Shown here in pieces: positions 7,746-16,707 of a DNA stretch of 64,000 nucleotides. The stretch comes from Pseudobutyrivibrio sp. 49. Its GTDB lineage: Bacteria; Bacillota; Clostridia; Lachnospirales; Lachnospiraceae. Location: the NCBI RefSeq assembly GCF_900100545.1, contig NZ_FNDP01000001.1, positions 1-64,000 on the forward strand, given 5' to 3'. The translations under genes and the position numbers were made by a program. Under the pieces are notes generated by a model. It was not told the origin of the DNA, did no database searches, and worked only from the letters and a program-made list of their open reading frames with translations. Numbering within the stretch: the first letter of the stretch is position 1; each line of letters starts with the position of its first letter.

Positions 7746-10025
7746 ATGAAAAATCATTACAAAGCGGCTTCTTTAGCGCTTGCGGGAGTGCTCGCTGTGC
7801 AGACTTTTGTTCCTATGTCTGCCATGGCTGAGGAAGAAGAAAACCAGGTATTAGTGGAGAATGAGGCAGCAGAGGCTGTTGCCGAGCAATCAAACACAGC
7901 TACAGACGAGACATCTAATGAGACAACAGAAGTAACTGTTATTCTTTCTGACGACACTAATAAGGAAGGAACAGACGAAATAAAAGGTGAGGTTGTTGTA
8001 GATGGAGCACCAGCTACAGACGAGACTTCATCAGAGGAGTCTTCTGAAGAGGAGACTGAGGAAGAAGAGAAGACAGAGGAAGAGCTTTTAGCAGATGAAG
8101 AGCTCGAGCTTCTCGAAGCAAAGGAAGATGAGGACTTCAATGGCGATGGCATCAGTGATTTACACACAAAGATGCTTTGCGAAGGCGAGATTCTTACAGA
8201 GACTGGCAAGAAGGTTTTTGGAGATTACTCTTATCTTCAGGTTCAGCAGTCTAACGACTTAGATGCTGACGGATTATCAAACGGCGAGGAAGTCGTTATT
8301 GAGACTAGAGAGGATGGTTCGCTCTATGCAGTTCTTGTATCAGACCCATGTAAGGCTGACACTGATGAGGATGGTATCAAGGACTATGATGACACAGACA
8401 AGTGGCATCGCGGATTATACGGTGGCGTTTTAGGTAGCGTAAGACTTGTTGCACGCCACGATGATTCAAAGAACTTCAGAGATGGTCACGTATATCTTGT
8501 TTACACAAGCTACGTTGATAATCTCGAGATTTCTCTTGATAAGCTTTATGGATATTACATCGCAAATCCTGAGTATGCAGATCGTCTTAGAGAAGCATGC
8601 GATAACGATGACAGTGTAGTATCTTGGAGAAGCACTCTTGAGGAAATTAATGAGGCAGCGCAGACTGATACTAACGAAGCTATCAGAATAGCTAAGGCTA
8701 ATGATATGTACGTTGATCAGGAGATTGAGCATTTCACTAAGGGCACAGTTATTTTAAACCGTGGTGAGTATGTTACAATCGGAAACTACAGCATGTCTAC
8801 TCCAGAGGAAGAGCTTGAGAAAGATTACATTCCATACCTAATGAACGAGGGAATGACTAAGGAAGATATTGCTAAGCTTACAGAGTTTGCAAACAAAGCT
8901 CTTAACGAGCAGTTAACAGAGGAATATGTTGCTGCAAACTACTTAACTATCCTTAAGCTTTTAGATGAGCATGGTCAGTCTTTTGGACAGCATGTTGCAG
9001 AGACTACTACTGAGGGTGGTGTTTGGATTAACCGTGAGCTTTACAACCAGAAGTATGCTTACGATCAGGGACCAAACGAGGTTGTTGAGCAGGAGTTCAC
9101 AGAGCGTGAGCTCAATGTAATGCTTGATGCTTTCGATGCACACAGCTACGTTAACGCTTTCAATCACAACTGTACAACAGTTGGCGCTCTTGTATGGAAC
9201 GAAGCTTATGGCACTAAAAAGGACGAGAACGGTAACACAGTTAAGACTGATTACTACGTAAATTCAGGTGTTCAGGTTAAGCAGGACATTCAGAATCCTA
9301 TTTCTGGAAATGTGTTCCACATCGACACAAAGGTTGATTATCCAGGCGCTGTTAAGGAGTCTATTAAGGCTATGGTAAATCTTCCAGGTTACATTGGTCA
9401 GATGACATATGTAACAGGTAAGAAGGTTGTAGATACAGTTATTAATACTGTAAAGAAGTTCAACATTTCAAAGCTCTTTACAAAGAAGACAAAGAGCGAG
9501 GAGACAACACCAGTTGTTACTCCAGTACAGCCATCTAACGGTGGTTCAAATTCTTCAAACAGCACAACAGTTTCAAACAACACAGCAGCTTCTAATAGCA
9601 CATCATCTAGAAGCACAGCATCTTCAGGCAGAACATCTTCAGCTTCTGCATCTACAACAAAGAATGCTGGCACAGTTGATACACTTACAAGTGTAACAGC
9701 TGAGGATTTAGCTGATGAGGAAATCGTTGTTGCAGCAAATGTTGCACCAACAGTAAAGAAGAGCGCTTCTAAGAAGGTTGCTTCTACAGAAGAGGCTACT
9801 TTTGAGGAAGAAGAGACAGAAGAGGCTGAGGAAGAAGTTGTTGAAGAGGAAGAAGAGGAAATCGTTCAGGAGTCTCCAGTAGAAGAGACAAAGATCGATG
9901 ACGAGGAAGTTCCTACAGTTGCTAAGGAGACAAAGTCTTTAACATGGATTTGGGTTTCATTAGTAGCAGTTATTGCAGCAACTGGTATTGGTACAGCTTT
10001 TGTCTTCAGCAAAAAGAAGAAATAA
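7746..10025 (+). CDS. Large acidic surface protein with calcium-binding-like repeats and C-terminal membrane anchor
   Basis: A 759-residue secreted protein. It has a signal peptide (residues 1-28, ending AMA), an acidic Glu/Ser/Thr stretch (30-125), then three Asp-rich motifs: DFNGDGISD, DLDADGLSNGEE and DTDEDGIKDYDD. These resemble EF-hand or thrombospondin-type-3 calcium sites. The middle region (about 235-520) has a GHVYLVYTSY segment and later HNCTTVGALVWNEAYG, a His-then-Cys order compatible with a permuted NlpC/P60-like papain fold. A Ser/Thr/Asn linker and a second acidic stretch follow. A C-terminal membrane helix (WIWVSLVAVIAATGIG) then ends in SKKKK, with no LPXTG motif. GGGAGGA precedes the start. 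It is probably wall-spanning; an enzymatic role is inference only. Confidence 0.75.
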   Translation: MKNHYKAASLALAGVLAVQTFVPMSAMAEEEENQVLVENEAAEAVAEQSNTATDETSNETTEVTVILSDDTNKEGTDEIKGEVVVDGAPATDETSSEESSEEETEEEEKTEEELLADEELELLEAKEDEDFNGDGISDLHTKMLCEGEILTETGKKVFGDYSYLQVQQSNDLDADGLSNGEEVVIETREDGSLYAVLVSDPCKADTDEDGIKDYDDTDKWHRGLYGGVLGSVRLVARHDDSKNFRDGHVYLVYTSYVDNLEISLDKLYGYYIANPEYADRLREACDNDDSVVSWRSTLEEINEAAQTDTNEAIRIAKANDMYVDQEIEHFTKGTVILNRGEYVTIGNYSMSTPEEELEKDYIPYLMNEGMTKEDIAKLTEFANKALNEQLTEEYVAANYLTILKLLDEHGQSFGQHVAETTTEGGVWINRELYNQKYAYDQGPNEVVEQEFTERELNVMLDAFDAHSYVNAFNHNCTTVGALVWNEAYGTKKDENGNTVKTDYYVNSGVQVKQDIQNPISGNVFHIDTKVDYPGAVKESIKAMVNLPGYIGQMTYVTGKKVVDTVINTVKKFNISKLFTKKTKSEETTPVVTPVQPSNGGSNSSNSTTVSNNTAASNSTSSRSTASSGRTSSASASTTKNAGTVDTLTSVTAEDLADEEIVVAANVAPTVKKSASKKVASTEEATFEEEETEEAEEEVVEEEEEEIVQESPVEETKIDDEEVPTVAKETKSLTWIWVSLVAVIAATGIGTAFVFSKKKK

Positions 10026-10088
10026 GCTTCAGAATAAATGCTGAAAACAATTAACAAAATATTCAATTATTGATAATATAATTGATGA

Positions 10089-10123
10089 AGGCTTTAGGAT
10101 ACTAAGTCCTAAAGCCTTTTTTA
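10089..10123 (+). terminator. Intrinsic terminator
   Basis: AGGCTTTAGGA and TCCTAAAGCCT form an 11-bp stem with a 7-base loop followed by a T run, ending the surface-protein transcript. Confidence 0.9.
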
Positions 10124-10149
10124 AAACAAATAAATATGAGAAAAAACTG

Positions 10150-10207
10150 TTGACAAAAACAATTTAATTGCATACAATCTAATTACAAAGAATAGTTGTA
10201 TGCAATT
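10150..10207 (+). promoter_or_regulatory. Promoter with overlapping palindromic operator for the redox cassette
   Basis: TTGACA (10150-10155), a 17-bp spacer and TACAAT (10173-10178) form a near-consensus sigma-A promoter. AATTGCATACAA (10166-10177) recurs as its exact reverse complement TTGTATGCAATT (10196-10207) across an 18-bp gap. The left arm covers most of the -10 box, so a bound dimer would block transcription. The OhrR-like regulator at 11510 is the obvious candidate repressor. The site is seen directly; the binding partner is inferred. Confidence 0.75.
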
Positions 10208-10236
10208 TAATCGAGATGTCAATGGAGGTAATATCA

Positions 10237-11097
10237 ATGGAAAGGTACGATGTAGCAATAATAGGTACTGGACCAGCAGGTCTTGAAGCAGCTATTACAG
10301 CAAAGGTTAGAAATAAAACAGTTCTTCTTCTTGGAGGAAAGGGCTCATCAGATAAGGTGTCAAAAGCACACACCATACAGAATTATCTTGGCTTGCCAGA
10401 TGTGTCTGGAGAAGACATGGCAAAAGCATTTTTAGATCATGCCACAAAGATGGGTGTGGAGATTACAGAGGATAAGGTAAATGCCATTTACTCAATGGGA
10501 CAGTATTTCGCAATACAGTGCCACAACGGTGATTATGAAGCAAGCACTGTGATTGTAGCAGCTGGTATGACAGCTATGAAGCCATTCACAGGAGAGATGG
10601 AGAATCTCGGACGTGGAGTTAGCTATTGTGCAACTTGTGATGCGGCTTTATATAAAGGAAAGACAGCTATCATAGTTGCTTACAGTGCAGAGGATGAGCC
10701 AGAGGCAGAGTTCCTTGCAGAGCGAGCAGAGAAGGTTTATTACCTTCCACAGTATGAGTATGCAGGATCTTTAGGCGGAAATATCGAGGTTACTTTAGAG
10801 GTAAAGCCTGAGTCCATTGAAATGAAAGATGGTATGGCAGTTCTAAATACCAGGGATTCTTCCTTTACAGCAAATGGTATATTTATTTTGAGAGAGCAGA
10901 TTGCTCCATCACAGCTTGTTCCAGGCCTTGAAATGGATGGAAATCACATTAAGGTAGACCGTTCAATGGCCACAAATATCAAAGGCTTGTTTGCTGCTGG
11001 AGATATTACTGGAGCACCTTACCAGTATATTAAGGCAGCTGGTGAAGGAAATGTGGCAGCACTTTCAGCTGTTTCATATATGAATAGTAACAAATAA
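10237..11097 (+). CDS. Thioredoxin reductase-like flavoprotein with atypical pyridine-nucleotide region
   Basis: A 286-residue FAD protein. The FAD-binding GTGPAGLEAAI motif is near residues 9-19, the redox-active CATC pair is Cys131/Cys134, and a C-terminal FAD motif GLFAAGDI is present. The layout is that of bacterial TrxB, but the segment after CATC reads TAIIVAYSAEDEPEAEF, where TrxB has the GGGNSA-type NADPH-binding turn. It may therefore be a ferredoxin-linked or other pyridine-nucleotide-independent reductase, as described in clostridia. It sits directly upstream of thioredoxin, its expected substrate. ATG 10237 is chosen because GGAGGT lies 7 bases before it; ATG 10216 has no ribosome site. 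Confidence 0.82.
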   Translation: MERYDVAIIGTGPAGLEAAITAKVRNKTVLLLGGKGSSDKVSKAHTIQNYLGLPDVSGEDMAKAFLDHATKMGVEITEDKVNAIYSMGQYFAIQCHNGDYEASTVIVAAGMTAMKPFTGEMENLGRGVSYCATCDAALYKGKTAIIVAYSAEDEPEAEFLAERAEKVYYLPQYEYAGSLGGNIEVTLEVKPESIEMKDGMAVLNTRDSSFTANGIFILREQIAPSQLVPGLEMDGNHIKVDRSMATNIKGLFAAGDITGAPYQYIKAAGEGNVAALSAVSYMNSNK

Positions 11098-11141
11098 TTC
11101 ATACAATATAATTGATTAAAATTGAAAGGAGTTTTATTATT

Positions 11142-11453
11142 ATGGTAAAGAAAATTAGTACAGATGAGTTTAATTCAATGGATAAGGCAGGAGTTACAGT
11201 ATTAGATTTTAATGCTGTTTGGTGTGGACCATGTAAGATGCTCGGCCCAGTATTGGAAGAGGTCTCTGAGGAAATGGCTGACGATGCAAAGTTCTACAGC
11301 ATCGATACTGATGAGAATCCAGATTTAGCAAAAGAATTCGGAATTATGAATATTCCTGCAGTTGTTATTTTAAAGGATGGACAGAAGGTTGACATGAACG
11401 TTGGATTTGTTCCAAAGGATGTCCTTAAGGATTTCGTTTCTAAGAACCTTTAA
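11142..11453 (+). CDS. trxA: Thioredoxin
   Basis: A 103-residue thioredoxin with the active site WCGPC (Cys28/Cys31) after the strand VTVLDFNAV and the cis-proline motif NIPAVV. Length and order are normal. It reduces protein disulfides in the cytoplasm and is probably reduced by the flavoprotein encoded 44 bp upstream. ATG 11142 has AAAGGAG upstream; the longer frame from 11112 has none. It belongs to the redox cassette under the promoter at 10150. Confidence 0.93.
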   Translation: MVKKISTDEFNSMDKAGVTVLDFNAVWCGPCKMLGPVLEEVSEEMADDAKFYSIDTDENPDLAKEFGIMNIPAVVILKDGQKVDMNVGFVPKDVLKDFVSKNL

Positions 11454-11509
11454 AATAAATCTATTATTAAGCTCAGAAAGATTTTATTAAAACGATGAGG
11501 TGATAAATA

Positions 11510-11953
11510 ATGGGTGACAAGTACGATTGCTTAAAAATTTCTAATCAATTATGTTTTCCTCTTTATGCCTGCTCAAAGGAGATTGTTAAGAGATATAAGC
11601 CATATCTCGATCCTTTGGATCTTACCTACACTCAGTATATTGCCATGATGGTAATATGGGAGGAAAAGGAGATTACAGTTAAGGCACTTGGGAACAAGCT
11701 GTTCCTGGATTCAGGTACACTTACTCCTGTTTTAAAGAAGCTGGAGCAGAAGGGCTATGTTAAGCGTAGTCGTTCAAAGGATGATGAGAGAAATCTTATT
11801 ATCACTTTGACAAAGGATGGCGAGGAATTAAAAAAGCAGGCATCAACGATACCTGCTAAAATGGGTAAGTGTGTATGTCTTTCTCCAGAGGAGTCAGAAC
11901 AGCTATACAAACTGCTCTACAAGATTCTTGGTTCCTTTGAAGAGGAAGAATAA
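11510..11953 (+). CDS. MarR family regulator, OhrR-like peroxide sensor
   Basis: A 147-residue winged-helix protein of MarR type. The recognition region is GNKLFLDSGTLTPVLKKLEQKG, and the wing has RSRSKDDERNLIITLT. Near the N-terminus NQLCFPLYACS places a cysteine at residue 15, matching the peroxide-sensing Cys15 of Bacillus OhrR. A second cysteine at 21 could form a disulfide. It probably derepresses the upstream thioredoxin genes when oxidised, acting at the palindrome at 10166-10207. GAGGTGA precedes ATG 11510. No ohr peroxidase gene is present in the window. Regulation of the cassette is inference from position. Confidence 0.85.
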   Translation: MGDKYDCLKISNQLCFPLYACSKEIVKRYKPYLDPLDLTYTQYIAMMVIWEEKEITVKALGNKLFLDSGTLTPVLKKLEQKGYVKRSRSKDDERNLIITLTKDGEELKKQASTIPAKMGKCVCLSPEESEQLYKLLYKILGSFEEEE

Positions 11954-11956
11954 TCA

Positions 11957-13144
11957 CTAGTCAAATAAGTTTAATATATCTACATTTTCACGAGCTTGAG
12001 AGATGACATCGTCTATGAATGAGGCGGTGTCATTTTTTATTTTATCCCAATCAATGATAGTAACACCTGATAAGTCAACGCCAGCATTTTCAAAGACATC
12101 ACCCATGTTTTCTTTAGTAGCGACCTTGCCCTTGATATAACCCTGAGCGAGAACGTTGCTATCCTGAGTGACGCTGATGTCATTAGCCTCGAATTTGATG
12201 CCTTCATCAACGAAGTTCATAAGTACATTGCAATCTAGCATGTAGTTGCCACCTGAATTTGTGATGTAGGTGATGTTGTTAGTGAAGGAATTAGTGTAGT
12301 TGTTCTGGCCGTTACGAGTGATAGTAGCCACAACTCTTTCATTATCTGGAAGAGGAGCAAAGATTTCTATCTTGTTGCAATTCTTTCCAAGGATTGAAAT
12401 GTAAGCGCCCTTTGTCTTATACGAAAGATCGAAGGTAAGCTTTCTTGTGTGATTGAATTTATCCAAGAAGATAGAGCACTTGATATCGTGATCTGGCGCC
12501 TTCATGCCAAGGAGCTCCCAGATAAAATCACCCTCGCCCTGAGGAATGGTAATCTGAAATTCTTCGCTTTCAGTTCCGTCCTCATCAACGTAGATTACAT
12601 CTGTCTTCTGAATATCGATTTTACGAACAAAGTCGAAGATGTTGCGCTTGTTGTTATGGAACCACTCATGGTTGATATCGTTGTTAAGATTAGGTGCTGT
12701 TGGGAATAAATCCGAATCAGTGTTAAAGCCATAGGAGATATCACCAAGAAGAGGGGCAAAAAGATATACGGTCTTATCCTGAGCGTAAAAATCCATTTCG
12801 CCAACATTCAAAACAAGCACATCCAAATTTGATTTGCAGGAGAACTTCTTTTGAGAAGCAGAACGCTGACCCTCGATACTGCCGCTGATTGAGTATGGAA
12901 ATCCTTGTAATTTTTTGATGTAGGCATTACCAGAGTAATCAATGTCTGCGTTTGTGTAATTGATAAATAAATCCTTCAAATCAATGTTGTAAGCCAGGTA
13001 GTCAGGACTTTTTAAGGTAGTCTCTGAAAAGTGTACTACTGACGCAAGTATTCGCATGGAAGGATTCAACATAAGCTCTGCTTTTATAACTATGGTGAGA
13101 GCTAAAACCACAAAAATTATTATCCCTATTTTCTTATTTTTCAT
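11957..13144 (-). CDS. N-terminally anchored extracytoplasmic protein of unknown function
   Basis: A 395-residue protein with an N-terminal hydrophobic segment (KIGIIIFVVLALTIVI) and no lipobox, so it is likely an uncleaved anchor with an outside domain. The rest is beta-rich with several Asn/Asp/Tyr-rich strands (DIDYSGNAYIKKL, LPDNERVVATITRNG) and no recognised catalytic motif. The pattern of repeated strands recalls lipid- or substrate-carrier lipoproteins, but I cannot place it in a family. It starts 10 bp after the TPR gene ends, so the two form a minus-strand operon. Confidence 0.6.
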   Translation of the reverse strand: MKNKKIGIIIFVVLALTIVIKAELMLNPSMRILASVVHFSETTLKSPDYLAYNIDLKDLFINYTNADIDYSGNAYIKKLQGFPYSISGSIEGQRSASQKKFSCKSNLDVLVLNVGEMDFYAQDKTVYLFAPLLGDISYGFNTDSDLFPTAPNLNNDINHEWFHNNKRNIFDFVRKIDIQKTDVIYVDEDGTESEEFQITIPQGEGDFIWELLGMKAPDHDIKCSIFLDKFNHTRKLTFDLSYKTKGAYISILGKNCNKIEIFAPLPDNERVVATITRNGQNNYTNSFTNNITYITNSGGNYMLDCNVLMNFVDEGIKFEANDISVTQDSNVLAQGYIKGKVATKENMGDVFENAGVDLSGVTIIDWDKIKNDTASFIDDVISQARENVDILNLFD

Positions 13145-13154
13145 AATAAGAACA

Positions 13155-14102
13155 TTATAGTAATTCTAATGGAGTGTCTGCAATAGACAAAGCAATTGAT
13201 GTGTCCATCTCCAATAAATGTTCTGCAGCCTGAGCCTTTTCATAAGCTAAATTATCTTCCGCATAACGAACGCAAGCCTGATGGTATTTTTCTTCATCAC
13301 CGCTCTTTTTATATATAGCCATATACAGCTTTGAAGTTTCCAGCTTCATATGATAATCCGAAGAAATAGTGGCGGTAGAATCAAGATTCTTTGCTACGGC
13401 CTCAGCTTTTTCAAATTCCTTCATACTACAGAAAGTTTCGATTAAAAGCTTTAAATCCTCCAGATAATCATTGATAGTGATAGAAGGATCCTTCATTAGT
13501 ACTGCCAAATCTTCTAGGTGATCATAAACGTATTTATCATCTCCAAGCTGATGATGCAAATTAGAGTTCAAAATCGCCAGACTGAAATCGTGATGATGCA
13601 TATCATTTTTGGCAGCTATACTGTTAGCTCTTCGTAAATACGTTTCAGCTTCATTAAATCGATGAGTCTGCAAATAGCAGTAAGCCAAATTTAAACATGC
13701 AACAAGAAAAGAGTGAGGCTTGTTGCTAAAGGAGTCTCCATAATCCTCCAAATCCTGCATAGCCATCTTTCCATAATTTATTGCACTGTCGTAATCTCCA
13801 AGAATCATATAGCGATTGCAAATTGTGGCATAGAAATAATGCTTGGCACCGCGGATGCTGTGCTTATCTAAATAATCAAAGGCGTTAAGGCATTTATAGA
13901 GCATCTTTGAATCATATCCCATGATTCCATAGGCTATAGCGAGACCACGAAGAGATTTGACGTATTGTGTGCTATCCTCCAATTCCTCGTAGATACTTAT
14001 AGCCATATTTAGATTATCTATTCCAAGTTCTATATTGTTAGCTCGAATCAAATTCATGCCTTTTTGATAATATTCATTTGCAATCTGTTCTGAACTTGCC
14101 AT
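13155..14102 (-). CDS. Tetratricopeptide repeat protein
   Basis: A 315-residue all-helical cytoplasmic protein. Repeats with TPR spacing include ANEYYQKGMNLIRANNIELGI, GDYDSAINYGKMAMQDL, LNLAYCYLQTHRFNEAETYL and MKEFEKAEAVAKNL. There is no signal peptide and no DNA-binding domain. TPR arrays mediate protein contacts; here the partner may be the adjacent unknown membrane protein or the divergent hybrid kinase. ATG 14102 follows CAGGAGGTC on the minus strand, which makes it preferable to the longer reading from 14195. Confidence 0.78.
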   Translation of the reverse strand: MASSEQIANEYYQKGMNLIRANNIELGIDNLNMAISIYEELEDSTQYVKSLRGLAIAYGIMGYDSKMLYKCLNAFDYLDKHSIRGAKHYFYATICNRYMILGDYDSAINYGKMAMQDLEDYGDSFSNKPHSFLVACLNLAYCYLQTHRFNEAETYLRRANSIAAKNDMHHHDFSLAILNSNLHHQLGDDKYVYDHLEDLAVLMKDPSITINDYLEDLKLLIETFCSMKEFEKAEAVAKNLDSTATISSDYHMKLETSKLYMAIYKKSGDEEKYHQACVRYAEDNLAYEKAQAAEHLLEMDTSIALSIADTPLELL

Positions 14103-14243
14103 AATGACCTCCTGAAAATGCCTACAATTCAATACGTTATAAGTATAAGAAAACTTTGTGACAATTTTCGTAAATTGTTGTTTATTTACTGGCAAAAATT
14201 TATAATTATTGTGATATTATGTGTGATTTTAGGGGACTTGAGT

Positions 14244-16583
14244 ATGAAAAAAACTAGTACATTCTTATATGGATTAATTCTCATTGTTGGATTATTGATT
14301 TTTACCTTTGTAGTAACCCTGCTTTTTGTGGGAGAGTTTACTCTTCCCGATGAGAGGACTTTTACAGACTTAACAGTTGAAAACTACAGCGATGGCTGGG
14401 AACGAATTCATTGGGACGGTAGTGCGGAAGCAATAACTCTTCCTGGAACCTATGAGCCAGAAGACTCTCATGAGTTTATTTTAAGAAAGAAACTAAATGT
14501 TTGGGAGGACAGAGATAGTTATCTAAGCTTTAACTCAAATAAGCAGGATGTGGATGTTTATTTAGGGGATGAGTTGAGATATTCTTTCAGTACAAAAGAT
14601 ACACGAATCTTTGGAAGCAATACACCTGGAACAATGGTGTTCATTCCATTACATCCAAGCGATAACGGAAAGACGATAAAGATTGTTCTTACAGGAGACA
14701 ATAATTATTCAGGTATTCTGGATGAGTTTATTTTGGGAACCCAGCAGGGTATTGTAATGCATGTCTACAGCCGTGAGCGATACACTTTGTTATTTACATT
14801 ATTCCTTTTAGTTCTTGGCGTAATAGCATTTATCATCGGTGTAAGTGTAAAGATTGCCTATCAAAAAACACTGTCACTTTTCTTTATTGGATGGGCGATG
14901 ATTTGTGCAGGGATGTGGGCACTTGCCGAGACGGACTGCAGGCAGTTTTTCGTGCCAAACTTTTCACTGCTTTCCTATATGACGTACCTTAGCTTGATTA
15001 TGCTACCATATACCGTAGCCTTGTATTTTGATTGTCTTCAGGAAGGAAGATATCGTGCACTTTACATGGGACTTGCAGTACTGGAGGAATTTAGTGCGGT
15101 AGTCGCCATATTATTACAGTTCTTCAATAACACAGATTTGATTGGAATTTTACCAATCGCCTTTGTGTCTATTGGTCTTACAATGTTGACCTACGTAATT
15201 ACGGTAATTCCAGATATTATCCAGGGAAGAGTGAAAGCCTACTGGCTGGAATTTGTAGGTATTTGTGGTGCCATAATCATGGGTATTATGCAGATGTTTG
15301 ATTATGCAATCTTACATCCTACAAATATCAATTCCTTGTATTTAATCATCGGTCTTTTATTCTTAATCGTCATGGCATACTTCCGTGCCCTTAAGGATAT
15401 TAGAAATACAGAGCGTGAAATGTTTGCAGCGGTACAGGCACAGGATGCAAGTACAGCCTTTATGACAAGAATGTCTCATGAGATGCGTACACCAATCAAT
15501 GCCATCCTTGGTATGAATAAAATGATTTTACGTGAGAGCAAGGATGAAAATGTTTTGGAGTATGCCAGAGATGTAAACAGCGCAGGCAATTATTTGCTTG
15601 GTGTTGTTAACGAGGTTTTGGACCTTGCAAAGGTTAGCGCAGGAAAGATTGAAATCGTTCCAGAAGACTACGATTTGATGGATATGATTCGAGAATGCTA
15701 TTCATTGGCAAGACCTAGAGCAAAGGCCAGCAGACTATCCTTTGAAGTGGATATGAGCGATGTGCTTCCATCAAGACTTCGCGGTGACAAGGAAAGAATT
15801 ATCCAGATTATTACAAATCTTTTGACCAATGCGGTGAAATATACACCTGAGGGACGTATAACACTTTCTGTTCAGGGAAAGATATCAGAAGGAAAGCTTT
15901 TACTCATCGTAACAGTTACTGATACCGGTATTGGTGTGGCAGAAGAGAATATACCTTATCTTTTCGATACCTTTACAAGAGTTGGCGAGTTTAATAAGAG
16001 AAGAATCGAAGGCACCGGTCTTGGCTTGACTATCACTAAGCAGCTGGTTGATTTGATGGATGGTACGATTTCAGTAGAATCTGAGCTTGGCAAGGGTTCA
16101 TCCTTTACAGTAATGATTCCTCAGGAGATTCGCTCAGTAGAGCCTTGCGGGATGTTCTCTATGGGACCAAACGGAGACCGTCGTGTGGCTGACAGACATG
16201 AGGTATTCGATGTACTTGGAAGAATCCTTGTTGTTGATGATGTGGCCATTAACCTTAGAGTATTTTCAGTGCTTCTTAGCAACACTGATATTATAGTAGA
16301 CACTGCCATAAGTGGACCTGAGGCCTTGGAGAAGATTAAGAGAAATAAGTATGATATCATATTTATAGATCATCTGATGCCAGGTATGGATGGAATCGAG
16401 CTTAAGAGATTAATTGATGAAATGGAAGACAATCCAAATAATGGCACACCACTTGTTATGCAAACCGCAAATGCGGTAGTAGGTGCCAAGGAGGAGTACG
16501 AGCGCTTAGGCTTCACCGACTACATCGCCAAGCCAATTAAGGAAGAGGAGTTGCGAAAGCTGATACGTAAATATATAATCTAG
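14244..16583 (+). CDS. Hybrid sensor histidine kinase with fused receiver domain
   Basis: A 779-residue membrane kinase. TM1 is at about residues 7-29. An extracytoplasmic beta domain (about 30-185) resembles jellyroll input domains of 7TMR-DISM sensors. A block of about seven membrane helices (185-385) follows. The HisKA segment SHEMRTPINAILG has the phosphoacceptor His412, then an N-box (ITNLLTNAVKYTPEG), G1 (DTGIGV) and G2 (GTGLGLTITKQ) of the ATPase. A C-terminal receiver domain carries the phosphoacceptor Asp709 in FIDHLMPG. No separate output regulator is adjacent, so signals may pass to a distant partner. ATG 14244 lies after AGGGGA; the longer frame from 14118 would overlap the divergent gene. 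Confidence 0.88.
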   Translation: MKKTSTFLYGLILIVGLLIFTFVVTLLFVGEFTLPDERTFTDLTVENYSDGWERIHWDGSAEAITLPGTYEPEDSHEFILRKKLNVWEDRDSYLSFNSNKQDVDVYLGDELRYSFSTKDTRIFGSNTPGTMVFIPLHPSDNGKTIKIVLTGDNNYSGILDEFILGTQQGIVMHVYSRERYTLLFTLFLLVLGVIAFIIGVSVKIAYQKTLSLFFIGWAMICAGMWALAETDCRQFFVPNFSLLSYMTYLSLIMLPYTVALYFDCLQEGRYRALYMGLAVLEEFSAVVAILLQFFNNTDLIGILPIAFVSIGLTMLTYVITVIPDIIQGRVKAYWLEFVGICGAIIMGIMQMFDYAILHPTNINSLYLIIGLLFLIVMAYFRALKDIRNTEREMFAAVQAQDASTAFMTRMSHEMRTPINAILGMNKMILRESKDENVLEYARDVNSAGNYLLGVVNEVLDLAKVSAGKIEIVPEDYDLMDMIRECYSLARPRAKASRLSFEVDMSDVLPSRLRGDKERIIQIITNLLTNAVKYTPEGRITLSVQGKISEGKLLLIVTVTDTGIGVAEENIPYLFDTFTRVGEFNKRRIEGTGLGLTITKQLVDLMDGTISVESELGKGSSFTVMIPQEIRSVEPCGMFSMGPNGDRRVADRHEVFDVLGRILVVDDVAINLRVFSVLLSNTDIIVDTAISGPEALEKIKRNKYDIIFIDHLMPGMDGIELKRLIDEMEDNPNNGTPLVMQTANAVVGAKEEYERLGFTDYIAKPIKEEELRKLIRKYII

Positions 16584-16598
16584 GTAGATTATAAATGA

Positions 16599-16685
16599 GC
16601 TGGTAGGTAACAAGCTCTAATGTTTCTTAAGTGAGGCTTTCTTCAGCCGAACGTAGAAACAATTTGGCTTGTGACCGTAACCGGC
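16599..16685 (+). ncRNA. Structured RNA candidate, copy A (upstream of a small gene)
   Basis: A long imperfect hairpin has the outer helix GCTGG/CCGGC, then helix GGTAACAAGC/GCTTGTGACC. An inner helix GTTTCT/AGAAAC and an apical GGCT/AGCC stem-loop complete it. Unpaired bases flanking the inner and outer helices (TAG, CGTAAC, AAGTGAG, CGAACG) recur in copy B at 58733-58824 while several paired bases differ with pairing kept. A helix retained through compensatory change points to RNA function. It sits between the kinase stop and the ribosome site of 16708, where a riboswitch or leader would be. I do not recognise the class. Confidence 0.55.
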
Positions 16686-16707
16686 GGATTAAGGAGTAAA
16701 TTATATC

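Noticed and set aside
7757-8209. 150-residue Ser-rich minus-strand ORF
   Set aside because: Shadow of the acidic region of the 7746 surface protein.
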